In this document: positions 7,574 through 16,188 of the stretch, in pieces
Layout: each line of letters begins with the position of its first letter
Position numbering within the stretch: position 1 is the first letter of the stretch
Assembly (NCBI RefSeq): GCF_030697925.1
Contig: NZ_JAUYOJ010000239.1
Location: 1-50,847, forward strand
From: Phenylobacterium sp.
GTDB lineage: Bacteria; Pseudomonadota; Alphaproteobacteria; Caulobacterales; Caulobacteraceae
Length of the DNA stretch: 50,847 nucleotides
Reading direction: 5' to 3'
Translations under genes and position numbers: made by a program
The notes under the pieces: generated by a model
Seen by the model: only the letters and a program-made list of their open reading frames with translations
The model's database searches: none
Told to the model about the DNA's origin: nothing

Positions 7574-9937
7574 ATGCCGCTAGGATCGTTCCGGGCGCAG
7601 CTCTGCGCCGCCAGCGCCGCCGCAGCGATGTCAGCCGTACTTCCCGGGGTCGCCAGGGCCCAGGGGGCCACTCCGGTCGAGGCGTTCGGCGTCGAAGAGG
7701 TGGTGGTGACCGCCCGCAAGCGCGACGAAACTGACATCTCGGTCCCGGCCGTGATTACGGCCATCACCGCCGAGCAGCTGGCGCGCAAGGGCGTCGGCGA
7801 CATCTACGCCATCGCCCAGATGACGCCCGGCCTGATCATCAACGACAACCTGAGCGCCATTGGCGGCGGGATCAGCCTGCGCGGCGTCGCCAGCGGCAAC
7901 ACGGTCGGCATTGACCAAACGGTCTCGATCAACCTCGACGGGGCAGCGGTTTCTAGCGCCGGCGCGACCCGCATCGGTCAGTTCGACCTGCGGCAAGTCG
8001 AAGTGCTGAAGGGTCCGCAGACGCTGTTCTTCGGCAAGAACAGCCCCGGGGGCGTGATCTCCTTCATTTCCGAAGGACCGACCCGCGACTGGGACGGCTA
8101 CGCGCGCGGCAGCTACGAGTTCGAGGCCGACGAGTGGCGCACGGAAGGCGCGATCTCCGGCCCGATCACTGAGGCCTTGTCGTTCCGCCTGGCGGGCTAT
8201 GTGACCCACATCGACGGATATCTCAGGAATCCCCTACCGTCCAACTGGGCGCCAGGGGTGGCGGGGCCGAGCTACAGTCGCGCCCCGAACGCAGACGAGT
8301 ACGGCGGCCGTATCAGCCTGCGCTTCGAGCCGAACGACAAGCTGAGCGCAAATTTCAAGACGGCCTACTTCAAGGTCGACGGCATCAGCAACTATGGCTC
8401 CAGCCAGCTGATCTACTGTCCGACGGGGACGGCTCAAGCGCCTCAGGCGATCTTCGGCCCTCCGATCGACAACTGCACTATGGACCGTTTGACCGCCGGC
8501 ATCAGCGATGCGCCGCCCAGCGTCACGGCCACGCGCCCTCGGTTCGGCGATGGGAAGCCCCGCGAAGAGCGCAGCGTCCTCGTGAGCACGCTGAACATCG
8601 ACTATGATGTCACGCCAGAGCTGACGCTGACGTCACTGACCAGCTATTTCAACTATCAGCTTCACGGCTTCTCCACTCAGGTCGGTCCGCGGGTGGGCAT
8701 CGCTTTGTCCTCTGACCAGGACAAGCGGGACTATGCGCAAGAGGTCCGTCTGGCATCGTCATACGGCGGCGCGTTCGACTTCATGGTCGGCGCCTATTTC
8801 CAGAAAAGCGCCTTCGACGAAGAGCCGCAGCTCTATCTGCTGACCGCGCCTTTCAACGAGACCAACACCTTCCAGGAAGGCCACACGAACTCCGCCTTCG
8901 GGCAGTTGCTCTGGAGGATCACGGACGAGTGGGAGCTCGCCGGCGGCGCGCGCTATACCAAGGAAGCGAAAAAGGTCCGTCTCTGGAAGCGAGGCCAGGG
9001 CGATGTGACTAGCCGCCTGAGCCGGACGCGCGTGGAAGCGGACGACCTTTCGCCAGAAATCACGCTCACCTACCGGCCGTCCACGGCCCTGACGGTGTTC
9101 GCCGCCTACAAGGAGGGCTTCAAGTCTGGCGGGTTCAACCCTTCCGTCACAACGGCTGCGCCAGTCGGCTACGACCCCTCCTTCGAGCCCGAGCGCGCAC
9201 GCGGTGGTGAGGTCGGGGTCAAGTCCCGGCTTTTCGGCGGCAGCCTGCGTCTCGATGCGTCGCTGTTCGACTACAAGTACGAAGACTTGCAGGTCAGCGC
9301 CTATGACGGCGTTCAGCTGACGGTGATCATCAAGAACGCCGCGTCCGCCACGGTCCGCGGCGCGGAGATGAATTTCAAGTTCCAGCCGCCGGCGGTGCGA
9401 GGGCTGACCGTGGACGGCGGCGTGGCTTACACGCGTGCTCGCTACGATGAGTTCATCGGCGCCTGCTATGCTGGCCAAACCGTCGCGCAAGGGTGCAACC
9501 TGATCCCATCGGGTGGCCGGTTCACGTCACGCGATCTTAGCGGCTTGCAACTGCCGAACGCGCCCGATTGGTCGTCCAATGTATCGGCGGCCTATGCCTT
9601 CACTGTCCGCGAGGGCTTGAGCCTGGAGTTGAACGGCGGGATCAGGCACCAAAGCTCAAACAATCCTGCCGGCGACCTGGCCCCGGGCGGCCGGCAAAAA
9701 GCGGTGACCTTCCTCGACCTCGGAGCCCGCCTGTTCGCCGAAGACCGCGCCTGGGAGCTCGCGCTCATCGGACGAAACATCACCGACGAGATCCGCGCCA
9801 TCGGAGTGACCGGCCAGTCGGTCTCCGGTACGACGGCGGGCTTCGCCACGGGCACGCCCGCGGACCTAGTCGGCTTCATCAACCGGCCGATTGAGGTGCG
9901 GTTGCAGTTGACGGTTCGCCCCGCGCTGTGGCGATAA
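7574..9937 (+). CDS. TonB-dependent outer-membrane receptor 1
   Basis: About 787 residues from the ATG at 7574, which follows GGGGAAG. The frame is open far upstream, but that part is antisense to SDR 1. Residues 1-30 are a signal peptide (Ala-rich, ending ARAQ). A TonB box of VEEVVVTARKR type lies at 40-50. The plug (QVEVLKGPQTLFFGKNSPGG) and a 22-strand barrel ending in VRLQLTVRP follow. It imports a large or hydrophobic ligand across the outer membrane. It is a paralogue of the receptor at 25254 and heads a unit with MFS, ferredoxin, MDR and racemase genes, so import of the pathway substrate is more likely than siderophore uptake. Confidence 0.93.
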   Translation: MPLGSFRAQLCAASAAAAMSAVLPGVARAQGATPVEAFGVEEVVVTARKRDETDISVPAVITAITAEQLARKGVGDIYAIAQMTPGLIINDNLSAIGGGISLRGVASGNTVGIDQTVSINLDGAAVSSAGATRIGQFDLRQVEVLKGPQTLFFGKNSPGGVISFISEGPTRDWDGYARGSYEFEADEWRTEGAISGPITEALSFRLAGYVTHIDGYLRNPLPSNWAPGVAGPSYSRAPNADEYGGRISLRFEPNDKLSANFKTAYFKVDGISNYGSSQLIYCPTGTAQAPQAIFGPPIDNCTMDRLTAGISDAPPSVTATRPRFGDGKPREERSVLVSTLNIDYDVTPELTLTSLTSYFNYQLHGFSTQVGPRVGIALSSDQDKRDYAQEVRLASSYGGAFDFMVGAYFQKSAFDEEPQLYLLTAPFNETNTFQEGHTNSAFGQLLWRITDEWELAGGARYTKEAKKVRLWKRGQGDVTSRLSRTRVEADDLSPEITLTYRPSTALTVFAAYKEGFKSGGFNPSVTTAAPVGYDPSFEPERARGGEVGVKSRLFGGSLRLDASLFDYKYEDLQVSAYDGVQLTVIIKNAASATVRGAEMNFKFQPPAVRGLTVDGGVAYTRARYDEFIGACYAGQTVAQGCNLIPSGGRFTSRDLSGLQLPNAPDWSSNVSAAYAFTVREGLSLELNGGIRHQSSNNPAGDLAPGGRQKAVTFLDLGARLFAEDRAWELALIGRNITDEIRAIGVTGQSVSGTTAGFATGTPADLVGFINRPIEVRLQLTVRPALWR

Positions 9938-9953
9938 GACTGGAGTCCAAGAG

Positions 9954-11216
9954 ATGAGTCAGAATTCCGCCCGGGGCGGTTCGGGGTGGCGGCGCGAAGT
10001 CGGCCGGGGCTGGCCCGTATTGATCGCCACCGTCCTCGGCGGGGCCCTGGGCGCGGGGGTATTCACCTCCTTCCCGCTCGGCTTCTTCATGGCGCCGCTG
10101 GAGGCTGAGTTCGGCTGGTCACGCGCCGCAATAGGCTTGGCCTCCAGCGTCTTCCTGGCCGGGATGTTGATCCTGCTGCCGGTCGTAGGCTGGCTCTGTG
10201 ATCGCTTTGGCCCCCGCCTGGTGGCCATAACCGCGATCGTCTCGTCATCCGCCGTCTATGCGGCGCTCCCATTTGTCGTCACGTCCGAAATCTGGACGCT
10301 CTACGCTGGGTACTTTGCTGTGGCGCTCGGCGGAGCAGGTACCAGCTTCGTCGTCTATTCACGGACTATAAATGCCTGGTTTACGGACGCCCGGGGCTTT
10401 GCGCTTGGTGTCATGATTGCGGGCCCCGGCGTAGCCACGGCCCTTGTCCCCTTCATCTTGCCGCCCCTGATGGAGGCCTACGGCTGGCGCGCGGGCTATC
10501 TGGCGATTTCGGGGATCGTGCTTTTGGCCCTGCCCCTTGTTGTGCCGCTCCTGCGCGACCCGCCGGAGAGGCAGGCTGCGGTCGCAGTCGGTGGGCATGA
10601 AGCACTCGGCGGTATTGCGATGCCTGAGATTTTGCGCACGCGCGCCTTTTGGACGATGGCCGTCGCGGTCGTGCTCGGCTCGGCCGCCCTGGCGGCTTCC
10701 ATCGTGCATCTCGTCCCGATGTACCGGGATATGGGCGCGTCCTCGCTGCAGACACAGTTCGCCGTGTCGGCGCTCGGCGTGTCCATGATCGTCTCGCGGC
10801 CATTGGTCGGCTTCCTGCTCGACCGCTTGCATCCGCCCGCTGTGGCCGCCGCCTGCCTGGCCATGACCGCCTTGGCCCTCGCCATCGCGAGTAACATGGG
10901 CCCCGGGTTCATTCTCATCTTCGCCATCGCCCTCGGCCTTGGCCTCAGCGCCGAAGGCGACGTCTTGGCGTTCCTGTGCAGCCGCTTCTTCGGTCTGCGG
11001 GCGTACGGCGCAGCCTACGGATGGCTCTACGCAGCAGCGACGCTCGGCTATGTTGCCGGACCGGTACTCGCGGGCATCGCCTACACGAGCCACGGCGGCT
11101 ATGATCTCGCCCGCCAGATTGCGGCCGGGCTGTGCATCGTCTCCGCTGCGCTGATTTTCTCTCTCGGCCTGGGCGACAGCCGCGCGCCGCTCGGCCTGCG
11201 GCCAAAGCGGACCTGA
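9954..11216 (+). CDS. MFS transporter, 12-TM type
   Basis: A 420-residue protein with regularly spaced hydrophobic helices and the MFS loop 2-3 motif (GWLCDRFGPR). Its sequence style resembles monocarboxylate or oxalate:formate-type MFS carriers rather than the DHA2 exporters elsewhere in this window. It starts 16 nt after the TonB receptor stop and ends 3 nt before the ferredoxin start, so the genes are cotranscribed. It probably carries the substrate or an acidic intermediate across the inner membrane after TonB import. Confidence 0.88.
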   Translation: MSQNSARGGSGWRREVGRGWPVLIATVLGGALGAGVFTSFPLGFFMAPLEAEFGWSRAAIGLASSVFLAGMLILLPVVGWLCDRFGPRLVAITAIVSSSAVYAALPFVVTSEIWTLYAGYFAVALGGAGTSFVVYSRTINAWFTDARGFALGVMIAGPGVATALVPFILPPLMEAYGWRAGYLAISGIVLLALPLVVPLLRDPPERQAAVAVGGHEALGGIAMPEILRTRAFWTMAVAVVLGSAALAASIVHLVPMYRDMGASSLQTQFAVSALGVSMIVSRPLVGFLLDRLHPPAVAAACLAMTALALAIASNMGPGFILIFAIALGLGLSAEGDVLAFLCSRFFGLRAYGAAYGWLYAAATLGYVAGPVLAGIAYTSHGGYDLARQIAAGLCIVSAALIFSLGLGDSRAPLGLRPKRT

Positions 11217-11219
11217 GCC

Positions 11220-11538
11220 GTGGCCAAGATCACCTACGTTGAGTTCGACGGCGCGCAGCACGTGGTGGACGTGAAGCCCAGCATGTCGGTCATGGAAGGC
11301 GCGGTAAAAAAACATCCCCGGCATCGACGCCGACTGCGGCGGCGCGTCCGCCTGCGCCACCTGCCACGTCTATGTGGACGAAGCCTGGCATGGGAAGACC
11401 GGGCCCAAGTCGGCCATGGAGGAGTCCATGCTCGACTTCGCCGAGAACATCGAAGGCAACAGCCGCCTGTCCTGCCAGATCAAGGTCAGCGACGATCTCG
11501 ACGGCTTGGTTGTCCGGATGCCTGAAAGCCAGCAGTGA
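11220..11538 (+). pseudogene. 2Fe-2S ferredoxin, frameshifted in an A7 run
   Basis: The GTG start reads [11 protein letters not shown] and continues normally to MEGAVK at the run of seven A at 11306-11312. Beyond it the ferredoxin sense passes to the +1 frame: GIDADCGG, then ACATCHVYV, then LSCQIKV, ending at the TGA at 11536-11538. The Cys pattern CX5CX2C...C matches adrenodoxin/putidaredoxin-type ferredoxins that feed P450s. One extra A explains the break. It could be a true mutation, a sequencing error, or a phase-variable or slippage site. If whole it would have about 105 residues. It is the natural partner for the P450 at 3804. Confidence 0.85.
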
Positions 11539-11554
11539 GCAACGGAGAGTTCCT

Positions 11555-12556
11555 TTGAGAGCCATCGAGATCGGCGCGCCCGGCGGGCTGGACCACCTGC
11601 GCATCGTCGAAAAGCCGGATCCGACACCAGGCGCAGGGGAAGTGCTGCTGCGCATCCGCGCGGTCTCGCTAAACGCGCGCGATGTCGGCATGGCGGGCCG
11701 TGCCACCGAAACGACGGTCAGCCCGTTCTCCGACGCCTGTGCGATTGTCGAGAGCGTCGGCGATGGTGTCTCGCGGGTCAAGCCTGGCGACCGGGTCTCG
11801 ACCATCTTCTATCCCAAGTGGCTAGGCGGGAAGCTGACGGCGGAGAAGCGTTCCGTGACGCTGGGCGGCGCGGTGGGGACCGGCTCTGAGCTTCTCGTCA
11901 TCTCTGAGGAGGCTATCTGCAAGGTCCCCGACTTCCTATCCGACCACCAAGTAGCCACGCTCACTTGCGCGGGCGTGACCGCTTGGCACGCCTTGATGGT
12001 CGCCGCCAACGCCGCGGCTGGCGAGACCGTGGTGCTGCAGGGGACCGGCGGCGTCTCGATCTTCGCCTTGCAGTTCGCCAAGGCGGCGGGCTTGGAAACC
12101 GTGATCACCTCTTCGTCGAGCGAGAAGCTGGCACGGGCGAAGGACCTCGGCGCGAGCCACACGATCAACTATCGCGATCACCCTGAATGGTCGAAAGAGG
12201 TCCGTGGCCTGACCAATGGCCGCGGCGCCGACGCCGTCATCGAAGTCGGGGGCGCCGGCACCCTTCAGGAGAGCCTGAAGTCCACAGCCATCGGCGGAAC
12301 GGTGGCCATCGTGGGCGTGCTCACCGGCGCTCAGGAGCCGCTGCCGATCCCCACCCTGATGGGCAACACGCTCCATCTGCGAGGCGTGACAGTCGGCTCC
12401 CGGGAGATGTTCGAGGATATGTGCACGGCGATCCAATCCCACCGTATCGAGCCGGTTGTCGACCAGGTGTTCCTCTTCGACGACGTCCGTGCGGCCTATG
12501 ATGCGATGAAGTCCGGCGACCGCTTCGGCAAGATTGTGATCGACTTCAGCCGCTGA
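11555..12556 (+). CDS. Zinc-less MDR (quinone oxidoreductase-like) dehydrogenase 1
   Basis: A 333-residue NAD(P)H-dependent medium-chain dehydrogenase/reductase. The start is a TTG, with GGAGAG 5 nt upstream, and gives MRAIEIGAPGG. SLNARDV replaces the zinc-ligand region, the structural-zinc Cys cluster is absent, and the Rossmann motif is GTGGVSIFALQFAK. It is a paralogue of the gene at 38271 (same GTGGVS/GSGGVS motif and THxINY segment). It probably reduces or oxidises an enone or alcohol intermediate. It lies between ferredoxin and racemase in one operon. Confidence 0.9.
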   Translation: MRAIEIGAPGGLDHLRIVEKPDPTPGAGEVLLRIRAVSLNARDVGMAGRATETTVSPFSDACAIVESVGDGVSRVKPGDRVSTIFYPKWLGGKLTAEKRSVTLGGAVGTGSELLVISEEAICKVPDFLSDHQVATLTCAGVTAWHALMVAANAAAGETVVLQGTGGVSIFALQFAKAAGLETVITSSSSEKLARAKDLGASHTINYRDHPEWSKEVRGLTNGRGADAVIEVGGAGTLQESLKSTAIGGTVAIVGVLTGAQEPLPIPTLMGNTLHLRGVTVGSREMFEDMCTAIQSHRIEPVVDQVFLFDDVRAAYDAMKSGDRFGKIVIDFSR

Positions 12557-12576
12557 CACTCCAACCGGGATCACAC

Positions 12577-13677
12577 ATGCGCTCAGGCCCCCTCGCCGGC
12601 TTACGGATCGTGGAGTTCGTCGGCATCGGGCCGGGCCCGTTCTGCGGCATGCTGCTTGCCGACCTCGGCGCCGATATCGTGCGGATCGACCGTCCGAGGT
12701 CCAGCGAGCGCCAGGAGTCGCGGTTCAACGTCACCGCCAGGGGACGGCGCACCGTCATCTGCGACCTGAAGTCCCCGGAAGGCGTCGAGACGGCGCTGCA
12801 ACTCATCGAACAGGCCGAGGCGCTGATCGAGGGCTTCCGTCCGGGCGTGATGGAGCGGCTGGGCCTCAGCCCTGACGTGGTCCTCGCGCGCCAACCGAGC
12901 CTCGTCTATGGCCGCATGACCGGCTGGGGACAAGAGGGGCCCTATGCGCAGGCCGCCGGGCACGACGGCAACTACATCTCGCTGAGCGGCGCTCTCGCCG
13001 CAATCGGCACCGCCGAGCGGCCGATCCTGCCCTTGAACCTGGTCGGCGACTACGGGGGCGGCGGCATGTTCCTCGCCATGGGCTTGCTCGCCGGGCTTAC
13101 ACACGCGCGGGCCACCGGGCGCGGCCAGGTCGTTGACTGCGCGATGAGCGATTGCGCTGCGAGCCTGATGGCGCCGATCTACGGGATGTTCGCGGGCGGG
13201 CAGCACATCAATGCGCGCGCGAGCAACCGACTGGATGGCGGCGCGCCCTTCTACAACGTCTACCAGTGCGCGGACGGCAAATGGGTGACCATCTGTAGTC
13301 TGGAGCAAGCCTTCTACGAGTTGCTCCTCCAGAAGCTGGGGCTGTCCGACGCCGACTATGGCTACCCGCTCGAGCGAGCGAAGTGGTCAGACCTCCACGC
13401 GCGGCTCACCGAGATCATGGCGTCCCGAACCCGCGCCGAATGGTGCGATCTTCTGGAGGCCACGGACGTCTGTTTCGCCCCGGTTCTGGACCTGACGGAG
13501 GCGCCCGCGCACGCGCACAATCAGGCACGGCAGACGTTCGTCGAGGTCGACGGCGTCGTGCAGCCTGCGCCCTCGCCACGGTTCTCCGAAACGCCCGGCG
13601 CGATCTCCGCACCGCCGACGAACGAGCCGCAGGCGGCGGAGGTCTTCCGCGACTGGAACGTACGCTCCGGTGTCTAG
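12577..13677 (+). CDS. CaiB/BaiF family enzyme, alpha-methylacyl-CoA racemase-like
   Basis: The 366-residue class III CoA-transferase fold opens with LAGLRIVEFVGIGPGPFCGMLLADLGAD in the style of AMACR/MCR. The catalytic residues known for Mycobacterium MCR (His126, Asp156, Glu241) have plausible equivalents: His129 in AGHDGNYISLSG, Asp158 in VGDYGGGG, and Glu243. Such racemases epimerise 2-methylacyl-CoA esters so that beta-oxidation can proceed, which points to a methyl-branched substrate. A plain CoA transferase is the alternative, but the GHDxNYISL motif favours racemase. The stop overlaps the convergent MFS stop by 4 nt. Confidence 0.88.
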   Translation: MRSGPLAGLRIVEFVGIGPGPFCGMLLADLGADIVRIDRPRSSERQESRFNVTARGRRTVICDLKSPEGVETALQLIEQAEALIEGFRPGVMERLGLSPDVVLARQPSLVYGRMTGWGQEGPYAQAAGHDGNYISLSGALAAIGTAERPILPLNLVGDYGGGGMFLAMGLLAGLTHARATGRGQVVDCAMSDCAASLMAPIYGMFAGGQHINARASNRLDGGAPFYNVYQCADGKWVTICSLEQAFYELLLQKLGLSDADYGYPLERAKWSDLHARLTEIMASRTRAEWCDLLEATDVCFAPVLDLTEAPAHAHNQARQTFVEVDGVVQPAPSPRFSETPGAISAPPTNEPQAAEVFRDWNVRSGV

Positions 13678-15092
13678 CCGCTCTGCGCAGCCTCCGCCGC
13701 CACTGCTGCGTACGGTTCCTTCCCCCGCATCCGCGAGGCCACCCCGACCATCAGGAGCAGCGTCACGCCGATGTAGCCGAACACTACCAGGTAGGCGCGC
13801 TCGGACGGCGCCGCGGCGTGGCCGTCGACCTGGGCCGGCCAGGTGGCGAGGATCTGGGCGATCACTTGCGAGCCCACGGCGACCATCGCGGCGCGCATCA
13901 CCGCGCCCAGGCCCGCAGCCTCGCCAATGCGGTCTGGCGGCGCGGCCTGGACAATGGCCGTAGAGGCAGCAGCATAGACGACTACGCCCGCAGCCCCCTC
14001 AAGAACCGCGCCGAGCAGCACTGCCGGCAGGTAACTGGGGAACAGGCCGATGATCAGCCACCCTAGCGCCGCAACCAGTGCGGCATAGATCATTACCGCG
14101 CGGACCCCGAGCCGCTGCACGAGGTGCCCGCCCGCCGGGCTCGATACCGCGCCGACGACGCGCACGGGCATTAGGGCGTAGCCGGCGAGAGTCGCGGTGA
14201 GGCCCAGGCCTGCGCCCGTAACCTGGGGCTGCTGCAGGAACATCGACAGGATCAGCGTGTGCTGCAGGGTGCCCAGGCCGATCAGCGAGATGCAGAGGAA
14301 CGGCAGTCCCAGTTCCCGGCTGACCGCCAGTCGCAGGTTGATAAGCGGATAGGCCTCGCGAAGCTGATGGCGGACCCAGTATCCACCGATCAGCGCCGAC
14401 GCGACGACTAGGCTGAGAATGCGCCAGTCGGTGATGCCCCAGTCCCGGATTCTTGTGATCGCGAACAGCAGCATGGCGATGGCCGGCGCGAAGAGAGCCC
14501 CGCAGATCATGGCGACACGCTTCTCGTCGAGGAGCTTGGCTCCTCGGACGCCGACCAGGGCCCCGACCGCCAGCATCGCGGCCACTGCATAGCCCGCACT
14601 GACGAAGTAAATGCTTTGCCAGCCGAGATTGTCGACCAGCAGGCCGCCTGCCAACAGGCCTGCGAGCGCTCCAACCATTGAGCCGGTCAGCATCACCCCG
14701 ATGTAGAAGGGCACCTTCTCCGTCGGGAACCGCTCGCGGACAACGGCCAGGGCCAGGGGCAGGATGGCGTTGCCGGCGCCCTGCAGGGTCGTGCCGGCGA
14801 TCAGTTGCGAGAGGCTGGGCGCCAATGCCGCAATCGTCGAACCGAGACAAGCCAGGCCCATAACCACCAACAGCATGCGGCTGCGCCCGTAGAGGTCGCC
14901 GAGGCGTCCGGCGAGCGCACATGTCATGGTGCCCATCAGCAGCCCACCGGTCACCAACCAGAGCACGTCCCTCGAATGGTCGAACTCGCGGGTGATCGTC
15001 GGCATGGCCGTGAAGACCATAGTTTGCTCAAGGGTGCTGAGGATGTCGGCCAGCAGCAATGCGCCGACCACCATCAGGTCCCGCCGATTCAT
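13674..15092 (-). CDS. MFS transporter, DHA2-type 14-TM (copy 1)
   Basis: A 472-residue multipass protein beginning MNRRDLMVVGALLLADILSTLEQTMV. It has the MFS motif AGRLGDLYGRSRM and the proline-rich motif C region typical of drug:H+ antiporters of the DHA2 (EmrB) group. The ATG at 15092 has AGGAG about 9 nt upstream; the longer frame to 15242 runs across both operators and is not used. It is a close paralogue of the transporter at 29063. It probably exports toxic intermediates or excess substrate. Operator E lies 37 nt upstream. Confidence 0.9.
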   Translation of the reverse strand: MNRRDLMVVGALLLADILSTLEQTMVFTAMPTITREFDHSRDVLWLVTGGLLMGTMTCALAGRLGDLYGRSRMLLVVMGLACLGSTIAALAPSLSQLIAGTTLQGAGNAILPLALAVVRERFPTEKVPFYIGVMLTGSMVGALAGLLAGGLLVDNLGWQSIYFVSAGYAVAAMLAVGALVGVRGAKLLDEKRVAMICGALFAPAIAMLLFAITRIRDWGITDWRILSLVVASALIGGYWVRHQLREAYPLINLRLAVSRELGLPFLCISLIGLGTLQHTLILSMFLQQPQVTGAGLGLTATLAGYALMPVRVVGAVSSPAGGHLVQRLGVRAVMIYAALVAALGWLIIGLFPSYLPAVLLGAVLEGAAGVVVYAAASTAIVQAAPPDRIGEAAGLGAVMRAAMVAVGSQVIAQILATWPAQVDGHAAAPSERAYLVVFGYIGVTLLLMVGVASRMRGKEPYAAVAAEAAQSG

Positions 15093-15129
15093 CGACGCTA
15101 CACTCCTGTCGGCCCGAGGCCTTGAGACG

Positions 15130-15145
15130 CCAACCACTCGGTTGA
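15130..15145. promoter_or_regulatory. Island operator site E
   Basis: CCAACCACTCGGTTGA, a 16-nt imperfect dyad (CCAACCA-CT-CGGTTGA). It lies 37 nt upstream of the DHA2 transporter ATG, in the divergent region shared with the enoyl-CoA hydratase gene. Confidence 0.55.
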
Positions 15146-15204
15146 ATTTCTTAGCACGAGGAAGGAAGCCTTTGTCAATGCGGCGCTCGGCGTCCCCATG
15201 GGTC

Positions 15205-15220
15205 TTGACTGACTGGACAG
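15205..15220. promoter_or_regulatory. Island operator site F
   Basis: TTGACTGACTGGACAG, related to sites K and R. The nested GACTG-GA-CAGTC at 15211-15222 is a perfect dyad. It lies 35 nt upstream of the enoyl-CoA hydratase start. Confidence 0.45.
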
Positions 15221-15255
15221 TCCATATACGTTGAAAGGCCACACGCGCGGAGGGG

Positions 15256-16035
15256 ATGATGGAATACCAGCAGTTCGGAGAGCTCTACGTCGGGGCGTCG
15301 GGGTACGTTCGCGTGGTCGAGTTCCGCCGCGGTCCGGAGAATTTCTTCGACTTCGATCTGATCAGCGCCATGGCCGACGTGTTCGACAAGCTGGGCGAGG
15401 ATCCCAATTGCCGCGCCATCGTGCTGGCTTCCGAAGGCAAGGCGTTCTGCGCTGGCGCCAGCTATTCGGCCATGCAGGGCCCGGTAAACCCGGACGACCT
15501 GACGCGGTTGTACAACGCCGCCGGAACCCTTTTCCGCTCGCCCAAGCCGGTTGTCGCCGCGATCCAGGGGGCCGCGATCGGCGGCGGCCTCGGCATGGCG
15601 CTCTCGGCCGACTTCCGCGTCGCTTCTCCGGCCGCACGCTTCTCGGCCAACTTCGTGAAGATCGGGATCCATCCCGGCTTCGGCGTCTCTCTGACTCTCG
15701 CGCATGTCATCGGCTTCCAGAAGGCCAACCTGATGATCCAGACTGGTCGGCGCATCCGCGCCGATGAAGCCTTGGAGTGGGGACTGGTCGACCAGGTAGT
15801 TCCGGAGAGCGAGCTTCGCGAGGCCGCGATCGCGCTGGCCGCCGAGATCGCCGAGGCCGCGCCGCTCGCCCTGCAAGCCGCGCGGAGGACCGCGCGCCGG
15901 GGATTGGCGGACGCTGTCGCGGAGCGGGTCAAGCTCGAGGCCGCCGAGCAGATGCGGCTCTACGCCACCAAGGATTTCGCCGAAGGCGCCCGCGCCGTTC
16001 AAGAGCGCCGCCCCGGGAACTTTGTTGGCGCATGA
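15256..16035 (+). CDS. Enoyl-CoA hydratase/isomerase family protein
   Basis: A 259-residue crotonase-fold protein. The oxyanion-hole segments GKAFCAGAS and QGAAIGGGLGMAL are clear. The two catalytic Glu residues of classical hydratase (Glu144, Glu164 in rat ECH) are not at the expected places: GGGLGMA and NFVKIGIHPGFG stand there instead. It may therefore be an isomerase or lyase-type member rather than a standard hydratase. It starts with ATG-ATG (15256, 15259). It is divergent from the transporter and 153 nt before TetR 1. Confidence 0.9.
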   Translation: MMEYQQFGELYVGASGYVRVVEFRRGPENFFDFDLISAMADVFDKLGEDPNCRAIVLASEGKAFCAGASYSAMQGPVNPDDLTRLYNAAGTLFRSPKPVVAAIQGAAIGGGLGMALSADFRVASPAARFSANFVKIGIHPGFGVSLTLAHVIGFQKANLMIQTGRRIRADEALEWGLVDQVVPESELREAAIALAAEIAEAAPLALQAARRTARRGLADAVAERVKLEAAEQMRLYATKDFAEGARAVQERRPGNFVGA

Positions 16036-16188
16036 GGTCAGTCGCGCCCGCTTTCACATCATCGGCCGATCGCGCGTGAACGTGCGCGCCTGAGTCGACT
16101 GACAAAATAGTCCGACCGGTAATAGGATTTACTGGATTTCACCGGACAGTGTTTCGCGAATCGCGCCGTTCAGCTCATACCGGAATTG

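Noticed and set aside
10359..11360. 333-codon minus-strand frame opposite the MFS transporter
   Set aside because: Typical shadow frame of a GC-rich gene: rich in Arg, Gly, Ala, His, no motifs, and opposite a clear 12-TM protein.
16091..16120. Possible operator between the enoyl-CoA hydratase and TetR 1 genes (GACT...AGTC)
   Set aside because: Only four paired bases with an 8-nt spacer; the match to the island consensus is too weak to list, although an autoregulatory site would be expected here.
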